Shown piece by piece: positions 45,885 through 58,700 of a stretch of 64,000 bases of DNA. The DNA comes from Mesodorylaimus sp. YZB2_4 (Eukaryota > Nematoda > Enoplea > Dorylaimida > Dorylaimidae): assembly GCA_030248295.1 (NCBI GenBank), contig JASANH010000850.1, positions 930,001 to 994,000 on the forward strand, read 5' to 3'. The position numbers and the translations under genes are program-made. Each line of letters starts with the position of its first letter. Within the stretch, counting starts at the first letter, position 1. The notes beneath the pieces were generated by a model. It searched no databases. It was not told the DNA's origin and worked only from the letters and a program-made list of their open reading frames with translations.

Positions 45885-47915
45885 CTAGGACTTTTCACTC
45901 TTTCCACCCGAACCACCACAAACTGCCCAACCAAGTAATGGGCATATAAGACGGCGGCACAAAGCTATAACAACGACAACAATGACAATATAGAAAACTA
46001 TCTCGATCCCGAAAGCTACCGATTCAGGAAGCCCAGCGATGCCATTAAGCCAATTTCGAGGGCTGAAACCACTTAACAATCTCGAAAAGAAACCCGCCTC
46101 TGCGATATTATCGCAGTCATTCGATGTGCAAGGAGGGCCGCGTTTTGTGATCACCTTATTTGATGAGGCATCAAAATTTTCCATGGGCTGTTCATAGTAT
46201 TCGGCCCAATGGCACAGCTGACCCGCTCCATCGGCGTGGGGCCTCAGGCACACGTACTGACGCTTGTCGATTGCGGTATCTAACAAAATGAAGAACTCGT
46301 CTCTGCTCAACGTGGCATTGACACCCACAATGTCGAATGGTAGGCCAGACGTTCTCGAATTGGCATCTTCGAACATCATTCCATTGATCGTGCCCTGAGC
46401 ATTGATCAAAGTGAGTTTCAAGTACAGGTTGGATGACGAATCCAAACGGATTTCGACCTGGAAATCTCTGAAGAACGAAGGATGATGAATAAAATTGATG
46501 GCACTCAATGTTGAGTTCAGATCAAAATCGAGGATCAGTGGAGGCGGGTGTCGATGTCTGACGATGATCTGGCGATCATTGGGTGATAACGAGGTCCCTG
46601 AGATCCATATTTCTCTTTCATCGATCCGTTTTCCCACAAATGACTCAAAAGTGGCTTCTGGACTAGAGTGAGCATCGTGGGGACTATGATGACTAGGATC
46701 TGGAATGTAATAGCCAGTATGACGGAATGATTCTTCGTATTCTCGTTCCTTGCAATTCAAAATTTTGACATCCAGCATGTTTTGGAAGTTTGTCGATATT
46801 TTGTCCATATGCCACCGGCCAATCGTGTCGTTGAACCGGAACCAGCCCAACTTGGTCAGGGACCATTCGTTGTGTCGGTTGATGGCCGAGTCGGCGTGCA
46901 GACTGAGCGAAGTGGTGTCTTTAGTTCGTTCATAATAGTACAATCCGCGATTCAAGCAGTTACATGATCCTGAGGACGTTACCCGTAAGTCTGCTATGGA
47001 GCCTTCGTCCAACTGCAACGAAGTCTGTTGAACACCGAACAGAACCTGAAATGAAACGGCTTATTTCTAGCAGTTGAAGTGGTGAGATACTGTACTGTAC
47101 ATAGAAGGTGAAATGACTAGTTTAAACCAATCTCCCACAAGAAGGCCACGTTAATTCACGCATATGCCCCTGTACTAAAGACACCTGGATACCTTCCAGT
47201 TTAGTAGCAACTCTTCTGTGCATACCTGGACGTCTTGACTTGCGGCTCGCAACCACTGTCCACCACGTTCATAATAGATTTGATATGACAATGTTCCATG
47301 AGCACTAGGCTGATTAATATCAACAGCAGTATACTTCTTGTCCATGTAAGGGCTAGCATTCACTTCGCAGCACAGATCGGAGTGGCCAGTAGGATTTGTG
47401 CAGCCAGCGGGGTCACCTCCTGAGTGATAAGTTTTTCTACAAATACCCGATGATGTCTCGGACAGAGTGTCGCATTGGCCACCCTTCGAACTCACCAAGC
47501 ACTTCTCTTTGCTCTCTTTGCTTCCGGGGCAGAAGCATAAGCACTTAGTCTTCATTTGAGGTACACCGAACGTGTACTCGTGCACAATCGGATGGGACTG
47601 TTTGAAATCGGAGTATTGAAAAACGTGAAGAATTCTTGTCTGATTCGAGTCAGTATGATTTTCAGAATCGGCTACAGTTGATTCTACACAAGCAGCTTCG
47701 CCGAAGTTTAATTTTAGATGGACCACTGCCCATTTTTGAATGAGAGAAGAAGACGCATCTTTGCGACTGATATCTGCAGTCAGGGGTCGAGTTCTTGAAC
47801 AGAAAGTAGGCCATTGGTGGCCGATGTTTTTCCTAATCCGGAATAGTTCGGCAGGAATGGGAGCCAGGATAAGACACAGCCCAAAAATCACAAACGCTTC
47901 CAGACCATTCGCCAT
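45885..47915 (-). CDS. eff-1/aff-1: EFF-1/AFF-1 family cell-cell fusogen
   Basis: Single-pass surface glycoprotein of the FF family, which merges plasma membranes of epidermal and other cells in nematodes. The family has a class II fusion-protein fold but is a cellular gene. Two exons: 47915-47226 and 47045-45885, joined in phase 0; 616 aa (C. elegans members about 560-660). The signal peptide starts at Met 47915 (hydrophobic FVIFGLCLILA). Family marks are HEYTFGVPQ followed by the cysteine cluster KCLCFC, then Cys-rich segments to LCCEVN, a YTAVDINQP block, LTKLGWFRF, and a single TM helix near 570-592 followed by a short Cys/Lys tail. Several N-X-S/T sites lie in the ectodomain. No frameshift or stop is seen, so it should be functional. 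EFF-1 versus AFF-1 orthology cannot be decided by eye. In-frame upstream Met codons exist, but they would bury the signal peptide. Confidence 0.88.
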
Positions 47916-49067
47916 CCTGCAGCATGACCAATCTGGAGGATAGGACTTGAGAAATGGTCTGCTGATTTTTCGACGAAGAGACCACCTGTCGGTTAGTGTT
48001 CTTTTGGTAAAAGAATTTTCAGTCGGTGAGCAACACGATGATCTGAAAGTAAGCATTGGGTATAGAAAAGTTGGCCATGGCTGCTCGTACCAAGCACTCC
48101 TCTGGAAGAGACCGCTTACCGCGATTGTATTCGTAATGTAATCGAAGGTGAATGGGTTCTTGATTCAGCGCCCCGCTGGTGAGACTTGTTGAAATCTCAA
48201 TTGACTCTGAGTCGAGTACGCGCGCCCGTTTAGATTCAATGATTTGGAACAATATTTGGCATTGACGCGAAAAGTGCGAATATATTCGGGTCAATTGCGT
48301 GGTGACGAGGGTTGCCGGTTATGGAGTAGTGTCCGTGGGAGACGCTTTCACATAACCGTTAAACAAATTCATACTGTTTACAGATGCCTTTTGGAGATGG
48401 CATAGTTGGTGAATGCGATTCCATTCCAAATGGGTGGGACTACAATTATTAGTCACCAACTTTTCACCAAGTTGCACAGAAATGTTTGCGTTGGCCATGG
48501 GCAAGTCCTAACTCGGCCTCCATTTTAGCATATCTGTTACAGTTGGTCATAGATTTAGGCAAGACATCATAGAGTCCACGCACGTACGCCTGACTTATTC
48601 AGTACAGGACGGCCATCTCGGTCGCGCCCCCACGACGGTCATTTCCGGCGTGGGCGCATGACGATTCAACATTTTAATGAAAATGCTAATCAATCATTTC
48701 TGTCAAATCTGAATTGAATCATTTAGCACTCTTTAAATGAATCTCGAGAGTATGTGCGTCAGGTACTGTAACGGCCCACGTGACACTATTCTTACAGTTG
48801 ACCAAGTATGGAACGATAGCATCTTGTGAAAACGCGTTTTGACAATCATCCAACATCGAGCTCGACAAACATGTCCTCGTGCTGGATGTGGCCCAAAGTC
48901 GGAAGATGCTAATCGCTGCACTATGAAGAACACTTACAAGAGGTGAGGCAATCATTTATCATCATTTTTCTTCACTCTTAGACATGTTTTAGTGCCACGA
49001 TACAACGCGATACAAGTTGTTGATACAAAGGATCACCAAACGTACTACGTTCCTAGCCAGTCGTGCT
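47916..49067. other. Region between the four-TM gene and the fusogen
   Basis: No gene called. The frame 48719-48955 (-, 78 codons) begins with a hydrophobic stretch and has cysteines, but a donor-like GTAAGT interrupts it and I recognise nothing in it. The region is likely the fusogen promoter, unless the fusogen is part of a transcript that begins at the SLC4 gene. Confidence 0.45.
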
Positions 49068-50016
49068 TCACGTATTTTTGGATTGCGATTTAGATCTGTT
49101 TGGCTTCTGCACGGCGATTTTAAGCTTCCTTTTATGAACTGGAATTGGCGCAGCCTTTCGAACTAAACCAAAACTACGCATCATTCTACGGAGGGCACCT
49201 TGACTTTCTTCGGGTTTTGGCTGGCTGACGTATTGAGCGAGGACTCGATTGCGCCTGGCTCGCTTCCGATAAGTCAACTCTTTATTCGCGTCCTTCAACT
49301 CGCGCAATGCTTCTTCGATCTGGCACAAATCGATTTGGCCCGCTTCTGTCAAGGCGGTCGTTGCAATGCCCACACCAAAACTCAGGTAGAAGATGTCCAA
49401 GACCAAGGATGCCAACCGTGCAGTGCTGCCTTCGAGAAGAAAATCTGAAACGGACGTGACTTTACTTCTAATGCACCGCAATTCTACGCGGCCCTTGTTG
49501 TATTCTCTCGTAATAATCCGGCATGAAATTGAAACTTCGAGACTTACGTGAAGTACCCTTCTTGTAAGGTTGCGCCCACTTGCATGAGTTGAACGTTTCG
49601 ATGTGATATGTGCACGTTTTCGTGTGCCGATTGGCTCCTTCCCGCAAGTCGACGCAGAAAAAGGATGTCGCATCGATGGCGAGGCTGATCATACTTGCCA
49701 CCGAGCTGATGAATATGGCTACCAGCGCCACTCGCCTTAGTCGTCCATAAATTGCCGCCGATGAGGCAGAAGAACATCCAAACAACAGTCCTCCGTAGAC
49801 CATCGCCCAATTACAGAAACGGTACTCGGAGCACTGAGCCACTTGTACTGTTCCGATAATGCAAATTGTTGAAGCCAAGGCAAGTTGAACAAGACTCGCT
49901 AGCAACATGGGGGTTCGAACTTCCTGGCATCCTTTAGCTCCTGGTGGAGCTGGCGGAACTTTTTTGTATGATGGCGTCGTGCGAGACGGAGAGGCGAGCG
50001 GCCGACCCTTAGTCAT
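49068..50016 (-). CDS. Four-TM membrane protein, unknown family
   Basis: Two exons, 50016-49548 and 49444-49068, joined in phase 1; 281 aa. A proline/serine-rich cytosolic N-terminus (1-36) precedes four hydrophobic helices, approximately at residues 37-60, 70-92, 95-120 and 158-182. An extracellular loop with cysteines (FFCVDL...CTYHIETFNSCKW) separates TM3 and TM4. The C-terminus (about 190-281) is a charged helix with LRELKDANKEL, then strongly basic to the end (KLKIAVQKPNRSKS). The topology is tetraspan-like but the CCG motif of tetraspanins is absent, and I cannot assign it to claudin, MARVEL or other four-TM families. It starts 117 nt after the SLC4 stop codon on the same strand, suggesting co-transcription. 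Gene model good, function unknown. Confidence 0.78.
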
Positions 50017-50133
50017 GTTGGGATGAGAATGAAGTGCACTGTATAGAGCAGCCGTTCATTATGTACCTGCTGGTATCAACAGATCATGACTACAATTTGC
50101 AGCACTGTACACTACTTGAGAGAACGAAATGTC

Positions 50134-53100
50134 CTAGAACCTAAGACTGTCACCGTCATCCAATGATAAGTTCCTTCCGTCATCCGATGTTTCTTCCAGT
50201 TCCTCTTCGTCATCGATATCTTCTTCGCCGTCAATCTGAAAGTCAACCACGTGAGGGCGCTGCTCTTCCACAAAAGTCAACACTCGCACTCACCGCTTCA
50301 AGCTGCTCGTGCGAGTACAGTGATGGCAGTATGAATTGACGCACAGCAGCAATTGCGGCCAACGCGAAAGGAAACATAAATGATGCCGGGGGCATAACTT
50401 TTAAAACGCACAGTGCCGCGGCACACAGTATCTGAATCAGTGTAAATAAGTGCATTCGCCAAGCTGGGATCTGAAAAAGAATCGTCCAATCAGGCGTACT
50501 TTCGAAGCCAAATCGTGCCCCTTACTTTTAGACAATATGGCAAGCGGGGAAAGTGTTTTGGCGGAACAAGCAGCAAAGTCGCTCTTTGGGTTAACTGTAA
50601 TTCAGACATACCAGCAACACCAAGGAATATAAAGATTCCAAATAAGGCGGCCGCTGGTATCAGGTGCAAAGCCATGCCACCGAAAGCAACAACAACTGGA
50701 AAATGCATGAAAGTAGAACTTAGATTGATGGGTCTGATAGATTGAGGCAAAGGATCCATACCATGCAAAAGTCCGATGACCACTGTAGTCACTCTTTGCT
50801 CGATCACGTGGTCAGGCTTCTTTAATGGGCTCGACTTTGATCGTGTCATAACAGTCAGAGAATTCACGTGTGTTGTCGTCTGTACAGCCCCCGTGCACAT
50901 CCATGGCAGACCAAACAGGCTGCACGCAAATATCTGGAATCCGCAGACCAAGAGATCCAAATGGAAACCTTGAGGTCGCCTCAGAAGACGCTCAGGTTTA
51001 GACAACTGCATTCTGAAAGTACAAGGCTTGCAATACCGGGTAGCAGAGACGAAGTCCAAGTCTTACTCTGCCAGCTCCACTTCTGCAAATACTAGAATGC
51101 ACACTGATATAGCCGGAATAATGGCGCCCAAGATCGCCCTAGTCGGCACATCCCTTTCGCCATTGCCCATCGGCCCTACTAGCCAGCTACTTCGGTGCTT
51201 TGCAGGCGCAATCCCGAAGGACGATGATACGTCTAGATGCTAGAAGCAAGAACTGTGCGTAGGTGAGCTTCTCGGCGCGCTGAACGACACACTGTATTTG
51301 CCTACCTTGGTTTGAGTATCCTTGAATACCAGCTGGTCGAGTAGCACGACAACCAACAGGGCTATCGGCACAGCTAGGTCGCTGATAACATTTCGTACCT
51401 GAACAATACGCATAATCAATTACTATGTGAGACCTGAAGGCTACACTAAAGCAGATTGCTTACTGTTCTACCGAAGAACTTGCTTAAACGAAGCTGCGTC
51501 ATCCAGTAAACCAGTCCAAATGTCAAAACGGCTAGTATCAAGGTCAAAAAAGCGGTGTCAGGTGTGCTTGTATCAGGAGGTCTTTGAAGTACGTCTCCGG
51601 CAGCGCCTTTCAATGTTGCCACAATGTAGTCGGTCCCGTTCATTTTAATCCTCACTATGCCGCTGTTAGCTGAAAGAAAGGAAATTTATACTCCGCGTTG
51701 GCATGGTACTCTGAGGTATTACCATATGTACTACCTACTAGGATTCTTCTTACCATCGAAGACTGCAGCAACTGGTACTCCACCGCTTATAACCTTGTTT
51801 GTTTTGGACGTCGAGCTGTTGAAGTTGAAACAGTAATCGAACAGAGTCCTGACTGGGTTGGCTTCAAATTCCTGAAAAGTACATCATGCATCGCGAGACG
51901 CGAGACTTTTGTGAACCCAGGCCAGAGAGAATTCAAACTTTTTTCTAGTCCACTATGGAGGTTCTGATACGCTGTTTCCGGGCTCAGCCTACTCTGCATT
52001 AGGCGCCTAATCCAGAGTGGGCTGAGGGAGGAAATAGATGTTCATGCTGGCTTCTCAAACTTACTTCCAAGAAAAACATAACAGCTTCGTAAAAGAAGAA
52101 GAAGGCGATGAGGCAAACAGACGTCTCTTCAGTGAATCGAGTCAAATAGCGAATGAGGCAGGATCCCTCGAACATGGTTATGGCAGTCATAAAAACCACA
52201 ACCCACACTCCAGTCCATACTCTCATTGACAAGAAGTCCACGTCGTATCTTTCGCAAAACTAAAGATGCAAAAACCCATGGGTACATAACGTTAGGATGG
52301 CAAATGGGGTTGACAATTCAAGGCATTTACTTTAAATAGACTTCCTTCAAACGCCAGGAGAAGGCCAACACCAGCTTGAATGCACAGTGGTTGACCTGCT
52401 ATCAAGCCCCATACTACGTTGCACACAGCATGGGCCAATAACATTTCGTTCACTCCGATCCAACCATGCGTCTTTTCGTCTGGAAGTGGAAAGCAGTATT
52501 TGCACAGCCAGATACTGTAACGTTGTCAAAGTGTTCATTAGGGCATCTATGTACATTATTTTTGGGCTTATTCAGCCATGCCGTTCCCAGCTCTTACCTA
52601 TCAGCTGGCCAAACGCTACAGCAGACGTGCAAGTGATGAAGAATATGAAGACGATTGACATGAGACATTGTATATTAAAGGCGTCTCGGATGTCCTCATA
52701 ATAATGGGGCATACGCCTTCGCAGATCTTCAAGAAGGCCCCCAAAAAGCCGTCCAGTACGTTGCAATTGGGTGTAATGGATGCTCTTCACACTTTTCTGA
52801 CTATCGCAGGACGACTTTCGACTGTAGTCTTCAGAAAATGAATCTGAAAAAGGGCTCTTTTTAATGAGTTTTCCTGGTGTACTTTAATGCTCCTGACTTA
52901 ATTTCTTCATAGCCTCGTATTCGATCGATCGTGCTTTTCGTCTTTTTCGCGCCTCATGTTGCACGCTCTGCGGGGACACCACCAAAGCCCTCTTCATGAA
53001 CTTATCCATGGTCAGCAGAAGCGTTTCGCGTGAGCACTTCACGTTCATTCCCGATGAATACGTCGCAAAAGAGACCAAAGCGGTAGTCATTGATTTTAGA

Positions 53101-54191
53101 TCGCCTTCTGATGTGGGGCCTCCAATGACGTACAAACAGCGGCTGACATCCTGAAAGGCGCTATTGGACTCGATCGATTGAATCAGAACAAGAACAGGCA
53201 CTTGAAGTTTCGGGATGGTCAAGATCTCTACCTGAAACCAGTACAGTTCCAGTTTCAGTCCGAAAATTTGAACCCCCCCCCCCCCCCCCCCAAGACATAC
53301 TTCCATTGGGCTGTCCTCGATAAAGATGCTGTCGCTTTCAGAACATAAGATGGTTGCAGCGCTTTTTCTATCCTGATTTTGATCGATCACCAAGCAGGAG
53401 TCGGAGGAGGAGACAGTATAAACAGAGCTGACTGAACTTTTCCTAAAACAGAGTGGCAGAGTGATCTTGCTCACCACTACAGAGGATATCGACGGACGAA
53501 GCGACCTGGAATCATGTTTGCTTAGGGTGTGTTGACAAGGGCGGCTGTAAGAAAGGAGTTGATAAGCAATCCCTTGCGCGTCATCTTGTTGTATTTGATA
53601 AAAAGTGCTGCCATTGTTTTCTGCGTTAAAATATGAGGTATGGACAGTTGACAAACGATGCTGGGGTGTTTTATTGAGCACATTTATAGTATGTCCAATG
53701 CCTGCGCTTGCTTCCAATGCTTATGTAGAACAAGCATCACCAGAATAGTGGCGCCTGACGAGTGCTTTAAATCCCAAGTACTGTCAGTGATCGAATGCAA
53801 TACATTGTGCGGGTGCATTACCTCCTGGGAAGCTTTATGGCTTCTACGATCGTTGACACTACTTCCGCAGGGAAGGTTTGATTTGCCAGCATGGTCTTAT
53901 AAATGACATCGGCGATCTCAATTATGGTCTGGCCGTTAGAGTCCAAGATGATGACTAAAAACGGAAACGGAAACAGGTACAATGAGGGAAGATATTAGCC
54001 GCTTCACCCTGCTTACTATTTTCCATGTACCCATGCAACTGGAATAAGGAGTAGAATGTGACCACTGACTTCCCACTCCAAGGTTCATCACCTATCGCTG
54101 AGCTCGTTCCAGTCCCAAATTCCAACCACGTACTGTTTCCATCTTCCGCTAGTACCAAATCAAAAGCACGAACACGCATTCTCGACTTCAT
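50134..54191 (-). CDS. SLC4 bicarbonate/anion transporter
   Basis: Bicarbonate transporter of the anion-exchanger/Na-bicarbonate cotransporter family, acting in pH and CO2 handling at the plasma membrane. Fifteen exons: 54191-54017, 53954-53822, 53442-53301, 53231-52898, 52843-52598, 52479-52331, 52259-52065, 51871-51754, 51669-51464, 51398-51306, 51239-51067, 51012-50762, 50695-50526, 50470-50294, 50235-50134; 887 aa. The cytosolic band-3 domain is about 1-300 (TWLEFGTG, TFYSLFQLHGYME, CLYVIGGP). The membrane domain starts at LQRTGRLFGGLLEDLRRR and carries IAGQPL, CERYDVDF, FTEETSVCLIAFFFFYEA, SDLAVPIAL, GFHLDLL, HVNSLTVM, EQRVTTVVIGLL, LIPAAALFGIFIFLGV, WRMHLF. The tail is acidic. AE or NBC subtype is not decided. 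The first exon may be preceded by others; the start at 54191 is provisional. Intron 3 carries a run of 19 G. Confidence 0.9.
53273..53291. repeat. 19-nt homopolymer C (G on gene strand)
   Basis: An uninterrupted run of 19 C residues is on the plus strand. On the SLC4 strand it is a G19 tract beginning 10 nt into a 69-nt intron (53300-53232). Its length is likely variable and may be a sequencing or assembly uncertainty. Confidence 0.9.
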
Positions 54192-55772
54192 AGACTAGCC
54201 GAAGGCAACTGCCCTTCCCTTTTTGGAGCGGCTATAAATAAGCCCCTGCTCGAAGTGTTCACTGCTCATGTTTCCATTGGCACCGGAATTTTTCCACTCC
54301 ACCCAAAACGGACCAAGTAAAAGTGATAAGAGAGCTCTCCGGCGATAACATAGGGATGATTGAGGAGCAAATGTTTGCGAGATAAGCAACCTGCTGGGTG
54401 TTTCTAGATTATTGAGTAAGCGAGGCTCCTACAAGGGATCCAATTCGACGACAACCTTGTGAAATGGCAGGGTGCGCCCTGAGTGGCCGTCCCTACCTGT
54501 TAACACCATAGGCAAACAACCGAATCTCGTGCGTCAACCTTGTCTTATCTGTATTTTCCTGCTTCATCTGGAACGTCTCCATGAAGTTTTGATGGGCGTT
54601 TCTGGTAGACTGTCTTAGCCTTGCTCACAATCACTTTGAGCGCGGGGCGTTCTTGGGAAGACGGAGTCGTTTTGAAAATGGACTGACAAAGCATAGAGGG
54701 TTCCGGCGGATCATTGACAACACCTCTAGAAGTAATCAGGGCGTCACACTGCCTTATGGCTCTGATAAAGAGGTGAATATGCCAGTGTGATACGTATCAC
54801 AAAGGCCCAAAGGATAAATCCCTGTATTTCCATGTGAATTCCCTCCATGGTACCATTGCAGGCCATCATAAAATTCTAATTGTCAGGCGAAAGAGAATGG
54901 GACTTGAACAGTATGTAGCGACTGTTCCTGGATACCCGTACTTCTAATGCTTTCGCAGGCTGATTGAAAGATTTCAGTGGTTACGTTATCGTTGCCACCA
55001 TATCGCTTGATCGAGCATGAATTGTTGTATACGTATATCCGTAATCGAAAAACCGCATCGGTCTTGCCTGAATGATCGTGAGCCCAAGTAGTATGATCGT
55101 GAGCCCAAGTCGACAACATTCTGACGTATGTTGTCTACTTCAAGAGATAAAGGTATTTTTAACAAACTGAATAACAGCAGGAGACACTTTTCCTTTATTC
55201 TTTAATGTCACAAGATATATTCCTGCACTTATCGAAGTTTCATATCGTTAGGGTACTCACACTTTCATCCACTTACGCCTCTCTTCTTCCTCCGTAACAT
55301 CCTCGCCCCGCCGCATCAAGGTGTAGTTTGAGATGCTTGCCATATACAGCGCGTTGCTTACCCTAAGCTGCCCCCGTCCTAACCATCCGTTAGCAGCGAA
55401 TGGCTGCTAGCTGGCGCTACAAGAGCGATGGCGCGAGCTAGCCGCCTGGCCATTCCAATCATTCTGTCATTGGACTTTCTGGCGTCTCGTCGTGGTAGTC
55501 GCCTTGATACCAGCTGTTTTGAGGTACCCAGAACCGTGCAAACTGCAGTTTTATTCTGACCATATAAATCAGAACAATAAGCCTATAAGCTCTTTTTTCC
55601 CAGTCTTTTCTAACAATGGATATGATCTGCTGACGTTTATTTGCGCTGGCATTTCTCACCTAGTCGGAGACTCTCTCTAATATCATCCACGTTTCGACGT
55701 GTGTTTTAGAGGCCGTATCGACATTAGAACGGGTCATCGCCATAAAGGACAGTTGAGGTACAAGGGAGACAG
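54192..55772. other. Divergent intergenic region SLC4/rab27
   Basis: About 1.6 kb. The minus-strand frames at 54195-54389 and 54883-55119 do not resemble SLC4 N-termini. Missing 5' exons of SLC4 may nevertheless be here. ACTTGGGCTCACGATCATACT-type text is repeated nearby (two copies of GATCGTGAGCCCAAGT at about 55073 and 55096). No other structure seen. Confidence 0.45.
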
Positions 55773-58700
55773 ATGGCCTGCGATTACGATTATTTAATCA
55801 AGTTTCTTACTCTCGGAGATTCCGGGGTTGGAAAGACAAGTTTCCTTTATCAGTACACAGATCATGTGTTCACTGGACATTTTATCTCCACTGTTGGTAT
55901 TGATTTTCGCGAGAAACGTGTGGTGAGTATCTCATTGCTGCATATAGAATATACCGGAGAAAAATGGCTTGCTCACAGCCCTTATCGTTAGACCACATCT
56001 TTCCGTAAGATACTATCATTTATTGCCCAGATTTTCTTCTGTTATGGCTAATATGCATCATAGCCTTGATGCGTTGGAAGGAGCTTTGGGTGTTTGTACA
56101 TAAAAGGCGACCGGGTTTGGGTTCATGGCGGCTGGCCGTAGAAAGAAAGCAACGTCAATGTCAATACGGCCAGAGCATGACACACGCCCGCTTCATGCTC
56201 TTTTCATGGTCGATTGGTCATAATGCACAGCTAGCGCAAACCTAGATCTGTAATATGTGGCGTGAATAGGCTAGAAGGCGACGATGATAAACCTGGACGT
56301 TGAGCGTGTAAGTTGCATTTGGCAGGGGATAGCAAAACTGGGTTCGCCTATTCCTCTTAAAACGGATTTTTAATTTTGCTCGCCATCCTTGCGACGCTTT
56401 CTCGAAGAAGGACCTTTTCTCACTTGAGCTATGACAGATTTCAGCCGTAATTCGAATGGATTCTCCTTGACACCGGTTAGCTACTTCTGTGATGCATAGA
56501 TTTTTCTTTGCTGGAACGTTGCTTAGTATCGAACGAATAAGCTGCTCGATGACGACGCAATAATCGAGGCGTGTGCTTTCCCTGGTTCGATATCACGCCT
56601 ATTAGGGAGCTCGAGAGACTGCGTTGGACCGAACGGAGAAACTGCCACTTCTACTGGCCTGTAGAAGAAGCGAGGACCACGTACTCGCCGGCTTGAGGGG
56701 TTCGAGGGAAGCAGCTGGAGAAATTCTGAACGAGCAACGACCGGAGGCGGACGATGGCGACGAGGAGAAACGTCCCTCGTTGCTTCTACAGTGTATAATG
56801 TATATCTTCGGATTGATTTTCCTAGGAAAAAACGGCACTCCTTTTCCGTTCTTCATTTTCGCGCAGCTACGGCGCGTACTTTTGAGTCGTTTCCAGGAGC
56901 CGCTGTCGGGCTTAATGTGGGAACATTCACGCAACATTCTCCTGAAAGGTATTATTTCGTTCTGTCTGTGATCCTTCCTTTTTCCCATTCACCCTTGTAC
57001 CATCCCATTTCCGTAATTTCTAAAGCTTGAGAACGCATAAATGTTCGAAAGTGCTGAAATGGTGGCAAGTGAGGGCAAAATAAGATCAGTCAGCTCCCAC
57101 TAGCGAGCATGGCAGATCGATAGAGCAACAAAACCAATTTACTGAGCCCTCTCGACTTGCAAATTACTGACTGTCAGTAGCAAGAAGCCATCCGCCAGTT
57201 GCGAAAACGCCAAACTAACTGCGAGTTCTAGATTAGTTTTTGAATGTGCCGATAATAGCGTGCCATACAAGTCTTGTGTGGCAGGGAGTTCGCGTGGCAG
57301 TGCGTATTCTGATGCGCCACAGCAGAGAAAACGGAAAGATCAATAAGATGGCTCGACTTTCCAGCTGAAGGCTTCTCGCCAAGAATGGAAAAACAGAAAC
57401 GTGTGAAAGAGTCTGGGAATACAGCAAAACTGCTAGTACGGGTAAAATGATACAGGGATTTTCTACTGGGGTTTCACACAAGCAAGCTAAATTGACAAGC
57501 AATTAGGCATAGGCGCATGTAGAGTAAACAATACTGCACCTGACAAAAAAACAGTTTGAGAAATTTTTCAGGCATAAAGTAAAAGTGAAAAAATCTAACC
57601 GATCGCTTGTCATTTTTAGGTGTACAAGAGCGCAACGGGGGACACTGGCAGAGGCCAACGGGTCCTACTGCAGCTATGGGATACAGCGGGCCAGGAGAGG
57701 TGAGAATTGATTGGATTTATTGTAAAAGTTGTTGCCATCAAATCTTTTCAGATTCCGAAGTTTGACCACGGCCTTTTACCGAGACGCCATGGGCTTTTTA
57801 CTGTTATTTGACGTCACCTCTGAACGCTCGTTCTTGAGCATACGTGACTGGCTTTCGCAATTAAAACTGCATGCTTATTGTGAGTCACCGGACTTGGTTC
57901 TATGCGGCAATAAAGCCGATCTCGACGACAAAAGACAGGTACTTCTGGCGGCTATTGGTTCTGCAGGATGCCAAGCAATTTGCACCCCATAAAATCAGTT
58001 TGTCCGCTTTTCTGCTTCGTACAAGATTCTGTTAGCTAGGGACTTTCTCAAAAGAGTTTCTATTTTAGGTGACGACTGCAAGAGCAAAGCAATTGGCTGA
58101 TCAATTGGGGTATGCAGTATTAGTATGTGCATATCTGCCGCAGCTCTCAAGACCTAAACTATGAAGATTGATGTGCTACATTCTATATACTCGTATTATT
58201 ACTGTAATCAGCATTCCTGGGCTATTAGAGACCTGAGCGGAGAGGCATTAGACCAGTCGGTTTAACGTTACAGCTACTTGGAGTTTTTTTGGCGCAGATA
58301 CCTCGGTCTGGTATTAGTGCGTTATGGCAACACCCCGTTTTGGGGGCTACACTCAGCGGTGCACTGTGGCAACGCCAAGACAAGTGCGTTCGAATTTTCT
58401 TTTAAAAGTCACCAAAAAAGACAATAGTATGTGCACATCCAAGTCGGAGCAGCCGCTTTTCCTCGGCGAAGTTTCAGTTTGACAAGCGAGCGAAATCTTA
58501 GCCATGTTCGGATCCCGCCGGACGGGCACATTGACTCTGCCAGGCATAATACAAGAGCGCAGTGCACAATCGAGGAGTTGATCACCTGATCATCGCTTCG
58601 TTGAGGAAACCTTATATACTCCAGTGCAGCACTATTTTTTCGACCTTATAGAACAGAACCGTTCTTGGATATACTGCCATTTGACCTGTGTTTGCCCTTT

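Noticed and set aside
45885..47915. HAP2/GCS1 gamete fusogen or an endogenous viral glycoprotein
   Set aside because: The cysteine pattern, the LGWFRF block and overall length fit the FF family. There are no neighbouring viral genes, and the gene has an ordinary intron.
48719..48955. Possible small secreted protein upstream of the fusogen
   Set aside because: The hydrophobic start is followed by a donor-like GTAAGT and the rest matches nothing; could not be supported as a gene.
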